Under the pieces are notes generated by a model. It saw nothing but the letters and a program-made list of their open reading frames with translations, searched no databases and had not been told where the DNA came from. Shown here in pieces: positions 54,813 to 63,334 of a stretch of 64,000 nucleotides of DNA. Source of the stretch: Desulfosudis oleivorans Hxd3. GTDB taxonomy: Bacteria > Desulfobacterota > Desulfobacteria > Desulfobacterales > Desulfosudaceae. The position numbers were made by a program, and so were the translations under genes. The stretch spans positions 3,227,001-3,291,000 of the forward strand of contig NC_009943.1 of NCBI RefSeq assembly GCF_000018405.1, in the 5' to 3' direction. How positions within the stretch are numbered: position 1 is the first letter of the stretch; each line of letters starts with the position of its first letter.

Positions 54813-55268
54813 ATGAATATGATGAGAATGGCATCGCTTAAAAAAATCATATCAGGCGGCCAGACCGGGGCTGACAGGGCAGGTCTTGATGCTGCTATGG
54901 ATGCTGGTATAGAATATGGCGGCTGGCTTCCAAAGGGCCGTAAAGCCGAAGATGGTATTGTTCCCGCCAGATATACCAAGCTTCAGGAACTGTCCAGGGG
55001 CGGATATCCGAAAAGAACCGAGCAGAACGTCATTGACTCTGATGGGACTATTATTTTCACGTTCGGCAGGCTTACAGGCGGTTCTGATCTGACACGGCAG
55101 CTTGCAGAAAAACATGGAAGGCCCTGGCTCCATATTGATTTAACTCGGATAGCCGATCCCGTGACAGAGATCCAAGACTGGCTGAGGACCAATAAAATTA
55201 AAGTCCTGAACATAGCTGGCTCAAGGGAAAGCAAATCCCCGGGCATTTATCGGGCCGTACGTTTTTAA
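54813..55268 (+). CDS. cpYpsA-type SLOG family protein (putative molybdenum carrier)
   Basis: A 151-residue Rossmann-like protein of the family once named putative molybdenum carrier, now the circularly permuted YpsA branch of the SLOG superfamily. Diagnostic are ISGGQTGADRAGLDAAMDAG (14-33), GGWLPKGRKAEDG and GTIIFTFGRLTGGSDLT. SLOG domains bind nucleotides such as NAD or ADP-ribose derivatives and recur in nucleotide-signalled defence systems. Being 515 bp from the PARG operon, it may use a related ligand; that is inference. ATG 54813 has GGGGGA seven bases upstream. Confidence 0.85.
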   Translation: MNMMRMASLKKIISGGQTGADRAGLDAAMDAGIEYGGWLPKGRKAEDGIVPARYTKLQELSRGGYPKRTEQNVIDSDGTIIFTFGRLTGGSDLTRQLAEKHGRPWLHIDLTRIADPVTEIQDWLRTNKIKVLNIAGSRESKSPGIYRAVRF

Positions 55269-55390
55269 TATGTAGATCAGGTTCACAGTGGCGGGGGCGG
55301 TGTAGGTGGTGCCCGGTGTGTTGCCATAGATGGCATTGGCCGGTGCAAGGCCGGATGAATATGAAAAACGATACGACCAATTAACCGTGT
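55269..55390 (-). pseudogene. GC-rich remnant of a beta-repeat protein gene
   Basis: On the minus strand, about 110 bp read YSSGLAPANAIYGNTPGTTY then TAPATVNLIYI, like a strand-turn piece of an extracellular repeat protein. Its composition is core-like, and both sides are unrelated. There is no start or stop context. It looks like a transferred scrap. Confidence 0.35.
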
Positions 55391-55423
55391 CAACTTTTTG
55401 TGGGTAAGACCAGGAGAAAAATA

Positions 55424-56032
55424 ATGATACTTAAACGGACTTTGATTTTTTTACTTATACTTTACAACATCTGTACATTTGTCACGGCATTTGCAGCTGA
55501 TGCGAGTAGTCTAATTGCAGGAGAATTTGACGCCACCTCCAAAAATGAAAGACAAAAAATAGCCAAAGATATTATCGGTCAAATTGAGAAACTTTCTTCA
55601 TATCTTTCAACACCTAAGCCATCCGAAATTAAATGGGTGAACAACGAACGGGTAGCGATAGATAAGCTGAAGGGAACTGATGCTTGGACTGAGAGAATTC
55701 AAAAATTATATGAAAGTCCTGAATTTCAGCAACAAAAACTCAAATCACACCTGGATAACATCATCGATAGTTTGCAGTGTGTTACTAATGAAAATGTAAA
55801 CCTTAAATCAGAGATTCTGTGTTGGGCAGTTGCAAGCCACCATCTTTCAGATGAGACAACTCTGAATGATTCCATTATGATACTCAAAAGAAGTGGCCTA
55901 TTGCCTGAAGATATTGTGAAAAAAGCTGATATAACCGAGTCGTTGGGATACGGTGCAAAGTACAATTGGTTTGCTCGAGGAATAAATGAATACATTATTA
56001 TCCCTTATCTGTCTGGAAGAATAAATGAATAG
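55424..56032 (+). CDS. Secreted protein, unknown
   Basis: A 202-residue protein with signal peptide (LILYNICTFVTAFAADAS, about 1-24). The mature part is helical and charged (SKNERQKIAKDIIGQIEKLS), with Cys at LQCVTN and ILCWAV, and ends in IIPYLSGRINE. Family not recognised. ATG 55424 has CAGGAG eight bases upstream; the frame is open to 55400. A strong hairpin with AAC/GTT ends follows its stop after 17 bp. Confidence 0.7.
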   Translation: MILKRTLIFLLILYNICTFVTAFAADASSLIAGEFDATSKNERQKIAKDIIGQIEKLSSYLSTPKPSEIKWVNNERVAIDKLKGTDAWTERIQKLYESPEFQQQKLKSHLDNIIDSLQCVTNENVNLKSEILCWAVASHHLSDETTLNDSIMILKRSGLLPEDIVKKADITESLGYGAKYNWFARGINEYIIIPYLSGRINE

Positions 56033-56049
56033 AAGATAAAACAAACATG

Positions 56050-56108
56050 CCCTAACGACCTGCTCAGTGGCGGCGCTTTTTGCCGTCCACTGGAGCAGGA
56101 AGGTTAGT
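56050..56108. other. attC-like or terminator hairpin
   Basis: CCTAAC, then CCTGCTC AGTGG C GGC pairs with GCCGTCCACTGGAGCAGG with one bulged and one mismatched base, then GGTTAG. Bulged bases and AAC/GTTA ends resemble an integron attC site. The position between convergent genes and the T-rich right side also fit a terminator. Confidence 0.4.
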
Positions 56109-56114
56109 AGCTTT

Positions 56115-56396
56115 TTATTTTTTTAGTTGTTTTATCTCTCTTATCAATATACCAACGCCCACAATTAAAAGCCCCATTTCTGCCTGAAGAAAAAAAGTTT
56201 CCTGAACTTGTTGCTGCATTACATTTTCAGCACCAACAAACAGAAATTGCAGTATTCCATACAAGAACCAAAAACCACCCAAACCTATCAAACCTGTACC
56301 AGATGTTAATTTAAGAAAGCCCAGTACTTTGATAATGAATTTATCGAACCCTTTTTCTTCTTCATCTGCTGTATGAACTTGTTTTTCTTCTGACAT
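56115..56396 (-). CDS. Small membrane protein
   Basis: A 93-residue protein with an acidic N-terminus (SEEKQVHTADEEEKGFDKF), then two membrane segments (SGTGLIGLGGFWFLYGIL and MGLLIVGVGILI) and a Lys-rich end. ATG 56396 was chosen for its GGAGG ribosome site; the frame is open to 56429. Family unknown. Confidence 0.68.
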   Translation of the reverse strand: MSEEKQVHTADEEEKGFDKFIIKVLGFLKLTSGTGLIGLGGFWFLYGILQFLFVGAENVMQQQVQETFFLQAEMGLLIVGVGILIREIKQLKK

Positions 56397-57304
56397 TTTG
56401 TGCCTCCTTTGTTTGGTTAGGCCCAACATTAATTATACGGCTGTTGTATTTCCCCCAGTCTCAGCCCAGTATCACGATATGGTCACACGCTGTCAACAAT
56501 AAATTGTTATAAAAAAAACGACTTGAGGGTTCTGCTGCTTTTTTTCCGGTTTTTCCTTCCCCTTAACTCTCATTTTAATACGACATAATTGAACTGTAAA
56601 GAAGGGGCAAAGGATGAAGGGGCCTTTGTGCTATTCGAAATACCGTCCAAACTCAATAGATACTGCTGATAATGTATTGAGTTCCGCCTGATTTTCGCCG
56701 TAAACGCCCGAAAGTTCGTTTGCAATCAGCATAAAAACTCAATAGAAACCGTTATTAAAATCCGTATTAATTGGTTTCCCCTTTATTGGCAGGTTTATAT
56801 GCAGCTGCTTTGGTCCAAGGGGTAATAAGCATGTACTCATTATTTATTGATTTTTCCCCGGCATGATGATTAATTGATACCTATTGAAAATCGGGTTGGG
56901 GGGACCAATCATTCTATTCCTTATCTTTAGAATCTTACATAGACTCCAAAACGGAATTAATGGCAAAATTTCTCAAGTGCCTGCCAAATCGTATCCCAAG
57001 CACATTAAAGCAGCTGGAAATTGCTGATATGACGTCCGCAATAGTTGGACAAAACGGTTAATCACCTGCTACTTCGGGCGTTCGTTCTTTGCGCCAGAGA
57101 GCAGCACGTTAATTTATTAGATATATTTATGAATTGATTATATGTTATGCGAAAATCAATACCATTCATTTCTATCCTCTTGCAGGAGACACACCAAGTG
57201 CTATAATCAATTTTTTGATGAATTTAACCAGCATTCGTACGTTTTCCGGGACAGACGGCGCCTGAGGACTTTCGCGCCAGGTAACCAACCACGAAAAGCT
57301 AAGC
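56397..57304. other. Long intergenic region before the restriction operon
   Basis: About 900 bp without a supported gene. ACTCAATAGA occurs at 56651 and 56738, with an inverted relative (ATTGAGTT) between them. A hairpin with AAC (57053) and GTTAAT (57108) ends surrounds CTGCT...AGCAG arms and an inner GGCG...GCGCC stem, again attC-like. The hsdR promoter could not be fixed. Confidence 0.4.
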
Positions 57305-60115
57305 ATGACTAAAACAGAGGCCCAAACCCGATCCGAACTTATCGATAAGCATCTGGCGCAATCGGGCTGGAATGTCAAAGACCCTATGCAGGTGGTTGAA
57401 GAGTTCGATATTTTGATGGCCCTCCCCGAAGGTATTGCCGAACCGCGCACCCCATACGAAGGGCATCAGTTCAGTGATTACGTGTTGCTTGGGAAAGATG
57501 GCAGACCGCTTGCCGTCGTAGAAGCTAAGAAGTCCAGCAAAGATGCCGCCATCGGCCGGGAACAAGCCAAACAGTACTGTTATAACATCCAAAAGCAGCT
57601 CGGTGGAGAATTGCCATTCTGCTTTTATACCAATGGCCTTGAAACCTATTTCTGGGACTTGGACAATTATCCGCCGCGCAAGGTCGTGGGCTTCCCCACT
57701 CGTGATGACCTGGAGCGGTTCCAATATATCCGCCGCAACCACAAGCCACTGACTCAGGAGCTGATCAACACCGCCATCGCCGGACGTGATTACCAGATCC
57801 GTGCCATCCGAGCAGTATTGGAAGGAATCGAGCAAAAGAAACGCGACTTCCTGCTGGTGATGGCTACCGGCACCGGCAAAACGCGCACCAGCATCGCCAT
57901 GGTCGACGCCCTGATGCGGGCAGGCCATGCCGAAAAAGCGCTGTTTCTAGTCGACCGCATTGCCCTTCGGGAACAGGCACTGGCCGCTTTTAAGGAACAC
58001 CTTCCCCACGAGCCCCGCTGGCCCAACGTCGGCGAAAAGCTGATCGCCAAGGACCGCCGCATATATATCTCAACCTATCCCACCATGCTCAACATCATCC
58101 GGGATGAGTCGCAGTATCTTTCGCCGCATTTCTTTGATTTTATCGTCATCGATGAAAGTCATCGTTCCATTTATAACACTTACGGCGAAATTCTCGACTA
58201 CTTCAAAACCATCACCCTGGGATTGACGGCAACACCCACCGACATCATCGACCATAACACTTTCCGGATTTTTCACTGTGAAGACGGTCTTCCCACCTTT
58301 GCGTATACTTTTGAGGAAGCTGCCAACAACGTGCCGCCGTACCTTTGTAGTTTTCAGGTGATGAAGATTCAGACCAAGTTCCAGAAAGAAGGGATCAGCA
58401 AGCGCACCATCTCGTTGGAGGATCAGAAAAAACTACTGCTGGAAGGTAAGGATGTTGCAGAGATTAACTTTGAAGGCACACAACTTGAAAAGACAGTCAT
58501 CAACAAGGGCACCAATACGCTGATTGTCAAGGAGTTCATGGAAGAGTGCATCAAGGATCACAATGGTGTTATGCCCGGCAAGACCATCTTTTTCTGTTCA
58601 ACCATAGCCCATGCCCGGCGTATGGAGGATATTTTCGACAAACTTTATCCCCAGCACAAAGGCGAACTGGCCAAAGTTTTGGTTTCCGAAGACCCGCGTG
58701 TTTACGGCAAGGGAGGGCTGCTTGACCAGTTTACCAATAGCGATATGCCCCGTGTCGCCATCAGCGTTGACATGCTTGATACCGGCATTGATGTACGCGA
58801 AATTGTTAACCTGGTCTTTGCCAAACCGGTCTATTCTTATACCAAGTTCTGGCAGATGATCGGGCGCGGCACCCGTCTGCTGGAAATCGCCAAGCCCAAA
58901 CCCTGGTGCATTGAAAAAGATGTTTTCCTGATTCTCGATTGCTGGGACAATTTTGAATATTTCAAGCTCCAACCAAAAGGCAAGGAGCTTAAGCAGCAAC
59001 TGCCCCTTCCGGTGCGTCTGGTGGGCTTGCGTCTCGACAAGATCGAAAAGGCCACCGACACTGCTCAAACAACGATCACCGAGCGCGAAATCGGAAAATT
59101 TCGCAAGCAGATAAGCGAGTTGCCGCAAACTTCCGTGGTTATCAAGGAAGCTGCCGCCGCGCTGGCCCGGCTTGAAGAAGAAAATTTCTGGATCACTCTC
59201 AACCATCAGAAGCTGGAATTCCTGCGTGCCGAGATCAAGCCCCTGTTCCGGACCGTGTCCGAGGCAGACTTTAAGGCCATGCGTTTTGAGCGCGATCTGC
59301 TGGAATATTCCCTGGCCCGATTGCGCCAAGAGAAAGAAAAGGCTGAAACCCTCAAGGCTGGAATCGTCGAGCAAATAAGCGACCTGCCGTTATCCGTCAA
59401 TTTTGTCAAAGCCGAGGAAACACTGATTCGTGCTTCCCAGACCAATCACTACTGGGCCAAGCAAGACTCCATTGAAACAGAGAACGCTCTGGATGAGCTG
59501 AACACCCGCCTTGGCCCCCTGATGAAATTTCGCGAGCAGGACACCGGCCCCGGCCCCATGAATCTGGACCTGACCGATACCTTGCACCATAAAGAGTGGG
59601 TAGAGTTCGGTCCGCAACACGAGGCGGTAAGCATCAGTCGCTACCGTGAGATGGTCGAGGCGCTGATCGCCGAGCTGACCGAACATAACCCCGTGCTGTT
59701 GAAGATAAAGAACGGCGAAGCGGTGACGCCGGATGAAGCCAATGCCCTGGCCGAACTACTCCATACCGAGCATCCGCACATTACCGAGGATTTACTGCGT
59801 CAGGCCTACAAGAACCGCAAGGCTCATTTTATTCAGTTTATCCGTCACATCCTCGGCATCGAAATTTTGAAGACCTTTCCTGAAACGGTCAGCGAAGCGT
59901 TTGAGCAGTTTATCCAGCAGCACAGCAGCCTCAGCAGCCGGCAGCTGGAGTTTTTGAACCTGCTCAAAAATTTTATCATCGAACGCGAAAAGGTGGAAAA
60001 GAAAGACCTGATAAACTCCCCCTTTACGGTCATTCACCCGCAAGGAATTCGCGGCGTTTTCAGCCCGGCGGAAATCAACGAAATATTACAACTTACCGAA
60101 AGGGTGGCAGCCTGA
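57305..60115 (+). CDS. hsdR: Type I restriction enzyme, R subunit
   Basis: Motor and nuclease subunit of a type I restriction system, 936 residues. The PD-(D/E)XK nuclease is at the N-terminus: Asp58 in GHQFSDYVLL, Glu73 and Lys75 in LAVVEAKK. The SF2 translocase has Walker A VMATGTGKTRT (near 190), a DEAD-type box IVIDESHRS, TLGLTATPT and the arginine-finger motif MIGRGTRL. The C-terminal helical part binds the methylase core. Length and order resemble the EcoAI-like group. It cuts unmodified DNA after ATP-driven translocation. First in the operon hsdR-hsdM-hsdS-ATPase; all motifs are intact. Confidence 0.95.
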   Translation: MTKTEAQTRSELIDKHLAQSGWNVKDPMQVVEEFDILMALPEGIAEPRTPYEGHQFSDYVLLGKDGRPLAVVEAKKSSKDAAIGREQAKQYCYNIQKQLGGELPFCFYTNGLETYFWDLDNYPPRKVVGFPTRDDLERFQYIRRNHKPLTQELINTAIAGRDYQIRAIRAVLEGIEQKKRDFLLVMATGTGKTRTSIAMVDALMRAGHAEKALFLVDRIALREQALAAFKEHLPHEPRWPNVGEKLIAKDRRIYISTYPTMLNIIRDESQYLSPHFFDFIVIDESHRSIYNTYGEILDYFKTITLGLTATPTDIIDHNTFRIFHCEDGLPTFAYTFEEAANNVPPYLCSFQVMKIQTKFQKEGISKRTISLEDQKKLLLEGKDVAEINFEGTQLEKTVINKGTNTLIVKEFMEECIKDHNGVMPGKTIFFCSTIAHARRMEDIFDKLYPQHKGELAKVLVSEDPRVYGKGGLLDQFTNSDMPRVAISVDMLDTGIDVREIVNLVFAKPVYSYTKFWQMIGRGTRLLEIAKPKPWCIEKDVFLILDCWDNFEYFKLQPKGKELKQQLPLPVRLVGLRLDKIEKATDTAQTTITEREIGKFRKQISELPQTSVVIKEAAAALARLEEENFWITLNHQKLEFLRAEIKPLFRTVSEADFKAMRFERDLLEYSLARLRQEKEKAETLKAGIVEQISDLPLSVNFVKAEETLIRASQTNHYWAKQDSIETENALDELNTRLGPLMKFREQDTGPGPMNLDLTDTLHHKEWVEFGPQHEAVSISRYREMVEALIAELTEHNPVLLKIKNGEAVTPDEANALAELLHTEHPHITEDLLRQAYKNRKAHFIQFIRHILGIEILKTFPETVSEAFEQFIQQHSSLSSRQLEFLNLLKNFIIEREKVEKKDLINSPFTVIHPQGIRGVFSPAEINEILQLTERVAA

Positions 60116-60158
60116 TATGCCCTTTGGCGAGCAACCAGGAACAAGGAATTTATAACCC

Positions 60159-61823
60159 ATGCTGCAAAACAACCCCGAACTTAAAAGCAAGATCGGCCAA
60201 CTCTGGAACAAATTCTGGTCCGGTGGCATCTCCAACCCGCTCACCGCCATCGAGCAGATCACCTATTTGTTGTTCATGAAGCGACTCGACGAGCTGGATC
60301 AGAAAAAACAGGCTGATGGAGAATGGGCTGGGGAAAAATATACCTCCAAATTTGCCGGCACCTGGATTCCGCCCGAACACCGCGACAAACCGGAAAAAGA
60401 GCAAAAGCCCTTTGCCGTCAAAAGACATACCCTGCGCTGGAGTGAGTTTAAGCGCATGCAGGCCGAGGAGATGCTTCAGCATGTCCAGACCAAGGTCTTT
60501 CCCTTCCTCAGAGACATGAACGGCGCCGAGTCCAACTTCACCCATCACATGAAAAACGCCGTGTTTATCATTCCCAAACCGGCCCTGCTGGTCGAAGCGG
60601 TCAAGACCATCGATGAAATTTTCGAAATCATGGAGAAAGATTCCCAGGAAAAGGGCCAGGCTTTTCAGGATATTCAGGGCGATGTCTATGAAATGCTTCT
60701 TTCTGAGATCGCCTCTGCCGGCAAAAACGGCCAGTTCCGCACTCCGCGCCACATCATCAAAATGATGGCCGAACTGGTGCAACCCCAACTGGGCCACCGC
60801 ATTGCCGACCCGGCCTGCGGCACCGGCGGCTTCCTGTTGGGGGCCTATCAGCACATTGTTACCCAGCTTGCTAAAAAGGCAGGGAAAAAAGATTTGCAGC
60901 CGGATGAAGACGGCTTTGTGCGTACCTCGGTGGCGGCCGGGCTGACCGAAAAAGCCCAAGCTATTCTGCAAAGCTCACTTTACGGCTACGACATTGACAG
61001 CACCATGGTGCGCCTGGGCCTGATGAACCTGATGATGCACGGCATTGACGAGCCGCAAATCGATTATAAAGATACCTTGAGCAAGGGCTACCTTGAAGAA
61101 GCCGAATATGACGTCGTTATGGCCAACCCGCCGTTTACCGGCAGCATCGACAAGGGCGACATCAACGAAAACCTGACCCTTTCCACCACCAAGACCGAAC
61201 TGCTCTTTGTCGAGAACATCTACCGTCTGCTGAAAAAAGGCGGCACCGCCTGCGTCATCGTGCCGCAAGGGGTGCTGTTCGGTTCTGGCAAGGCCTTTAA
61301 AAACCTGCGTCAGTTGCTGGTGGAGCGCTGCGAACTCAAGGCGGTGGTCACCATGCCCAGCGGCGTGTTTAAACCCTATGCCGGGGTCAGCACCGCTGTT
61401 CTGCTTTTCACCAAGGCCTGGGGGCCGAAAGATAAGGTCACCCAACCGGCCACCGAACATGTCTGGTTTTATGAGATGGCTGCCGACGGCTACTCCCTGG
61501 ACGACAAGCGCACCAAGCTGGCGGGGTATGGCGATTTGCAGGATATCATCACCAAATATCATGCTCGCAACCCCGAGACCGACACCGACCGCACCCAAAA
61601 AGGCTTTGTGGTGCCCCGGGCCGACATTGAAGCTAAGGGCTATGACCTTTCTCTGAGCCGTTACAAGGAAGATGTGTTTGAAGAGATCCAGTACGAAGCC
61701 CCGGCAAAGATTCTGGATAAGCTGCTCAAGTCGGAAGTGGGGGAGGCCGGCGATGACGACCTGGCCAAGGTGCAGCGCGGAATTGTTCGGGAACTGCTGG
61801 AGTTGCGGGGGATGATTGGATGA
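60159..61823 (+). CDS. hsdM: Type I restriction-modification, M subunit
   Basis: N6-adenine DNA methyltransferase subunit, 554 residues. The N-terminal HsdM_N helical domain (LWNKFWSGGISNPLTAIEQI) is followed by the SAM-binding motif DPACGTGGFLLG (near 217) and the catalytic motif ANPPFTGSID (near 322). Two copies with one HsdS methylate the target site. AAGGA lies about 11 bases before the ATG. It starts 43 bp after hsdR, and its stop overlaps the hsdS start by 4 bases. Confidence 0.95.
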   Translation: MLQNNPELKSKIGQLWNKFWSGGISNPLTAIEQITYLLFMKRLDELDQKKQADGEWAGEKYTSKFAGTWIPPEHRDKPEKEQKPFAVKRHTLRWSEFKRMQAEEMLQHVQTKVFPFLRDMNGAESNFTHHMKNAVFIIPKPALLVEAVKTIDEIFEIMEKDSQEKGQAFQDIQGDVYEMLLSEIASAGKNGQFRTPRHIIKMMAELVQPQLGHRIADPACGTGGFLLGAYQHIVTQLAKKAGKKDLQPDEDGFVRTSVAAGLTEKAQAILQSSLYGYDIDSTMVRLGLMNLMMHGIDEPQIDYKDTLSKGYLEEAEYDVVMANPPFTGSIDKGDINENLTLSTTKTELLFVENIYRLLKKGGTACVIVPQGVLFGSGKAFKNLRQLLVERCELKAVVTMPSGVFKPYAGVSTAVLLFTKAWGPKDKVTQPATEHVWFYEMAADGYSLDDKRTKLAGYGDLQDIITKYHARNPETDTDRTQKGFVVPRADIEAKGYDLSLSRYKEDVFEEIQYEAPAKILDKLLKSEVGEAGDDDLAKVQRGIVRELLELRGMIG

Positions 61824-63322
61824 AACAGGATAAACTTAACAACCTGTTTGACTTTCTCCCCAAGTCCAAGGTCAAAGCTGGCGATGGGCTTGAAGATGGC
61901 AAATACCCTTTTTATACATCCAGTGAGAACCAGGCAAAATATCTGGATGAATTTCAGCATGAGCCGGGCTGTCTTGTGTTTGGCACTGGCGGCAAGGCCA
62001 GCGTGCACTTTACAACCAGCCGTTTTGCCACCTCAACTGATTGCATCACCATAAGGCCCAAGCCAAATGCCAAAATCGATGCCAGCTATGTGTTCCAGTA
62101 TTTCAAGGGCAACATTCAGGTGCTTGAAAGCGGCTTTAAAGGGGCCGGTCTCAAGCATATTTCCAAGACCTATCTATCTGATATCCTAATTCCGTTTCCC
62201 AAAGAAATCGACGACCAAAAGCGCATTGCCCATCTGCTCGGCAAGGTGGAAGGGCTGATCGCCCAGCGCAAACAAAATCTCCAACAACTCGACGACCTGC
62301 TCAAAAGCGTCTTTCTGGAAATGTTTGGCGATCCGGTGCGGAATGAGAAAGGGTGGGAGACCGAGAGACTGGTAGAAATAGCCTCGATTGAACGTGGTCG
62401 TTTTTCGCCTCGCCCAAGAAACGATCCGAAGTATTATAACGGTGTGCACCCATTCATTCAAACTGGCGACATTAACCGTTCGAATGGAAGGTTGAGGGAA
62501 TATACACAAACCCTTAACGAGCTTGGCATAAAAGTGAGCAAGGAGTTCAAGGTCGGCACGATTGTAATTGCAATAGTTGGAGCAACGATTGGGGAAACAG
62601 CCATCCTTGAAATACCAACATATGCGCCTGATTCAGTTATCGGCATTACCCCAAAAGGTAATAATTCGGCCGCGGAATCAATTTTTATAGAGTACATATT
62701 GCGGTTTTGGAAGCCTATCCTTAGAGCGAAAGCACCCGAAGCTGCGCGGGCAAATATCAACATAGAAACATTGCGCCCGTTGCCAGTCATTAGACCACAA
62801 TCCGATGATCGGATTAAGTTTTCTGTAATTTCAACAAAGATCGAAGGCATCAAATCCAGCTACCAGCAAAGCCTTGCCGAGCTGGAAAACCTCTATGGCG
62901 CGCTGAGTCAAAAAGCCTTTAAGGGCGAGCTGGATTTATCACAAATTCCCTTAATCAGGGAACATACGGAAGACGTTGAAGACGCAGTCCATGTAACAGA
63001 CGACCTTGAAATTCAGGTTGGCATTGAACTGCCGGTACCATCAGACTTTACTGCACTTGCCAGCACCGAAGGCCGCAAAGAAATCATCGACCAATGGTTA
63101 GATTTCTACCTTGAGCTATCTGGCACCACACCGTTTTCCGCTCAGCAATTTATGGATATCGCACAGCAACGGTTGTTAAAATTGGTTGAAGACGAAACGC
63201 CGGACTGGGGTGTAGAAGAATATGATCAGCTTAAAGACTGGGTTTTCGAGGCATTAGAAGATGGTCGCCTGGCGCAAACCTATGACAATGACGAAAACAA
63301 AGTCCGGGTCAGCAAAAAATAA
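61820..63322 (+). CDS. hsdS: Type I restriction-modification, specificity subunit with C-terminal extension
   Basis: Target-recognition subunit, 500 residues. There are two target-recognition domains (about 1-145 and 180-330), each followed by a conserved helical spacer: FPKEIDDQKRIAHLLGKVEG and later SSYQQSLAELENLYGALSQK. The usual subunit ends near residue 375. Here about 125 residues follow (LASTEGRKEIIDQWLDFYLE, CVEEYDQL-like WGVEEYDQLKDWVFEAL), an acidic helical extension with no known domain. The start overlaps the hsdM stop (ATGA). The extension may link the complex to the downstream ATPase; this is inference. Confidence 0.9.
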   Translation: MKQDKLNNLFDFLPKSKVKAGDGLEDGKYPFYTSSENQAKYLDEFQHEPGCLVFGTGGKASVHFTTSRFATSTDCITIRPKPNAKIDASYVFQYFKGNIQVLESGFKGAGLKHISKTYLSDILIPFPKEIDDQKRIAHLLGKVEGLIAQRKQNLQQLDDLLKSVFLEMFGDPVRNEKGWETERLVEIASIERGRFSPRPRNDPKYYNGVHPFIQTGDINRSNGRLREYTQTLNELGIKVSKEFKVGTIVIAIVGATIGETAILEIPTYAPDSVIGITPKGNNSAAESIFIEYILRFWKPILRAKAPEAARANINIETLRPLPVIRPQSDDRIKFSVISTKIEGIKSSYQQSLAELENLYGALSQKAFKGELDLSQIPLIREHTEDVEDAVHVTDDLEIQVGIELPVPSDFTALASTEGRKEIIDQWLDFYLELSGTTPFSAQQFMDIAQQRLLKLVEDETPDWGVEEYDQLKDWVFEALEDGRLAQTYDNDENKVRVSKK

Positions 63323-63334
63323 GATTGATGTTTC

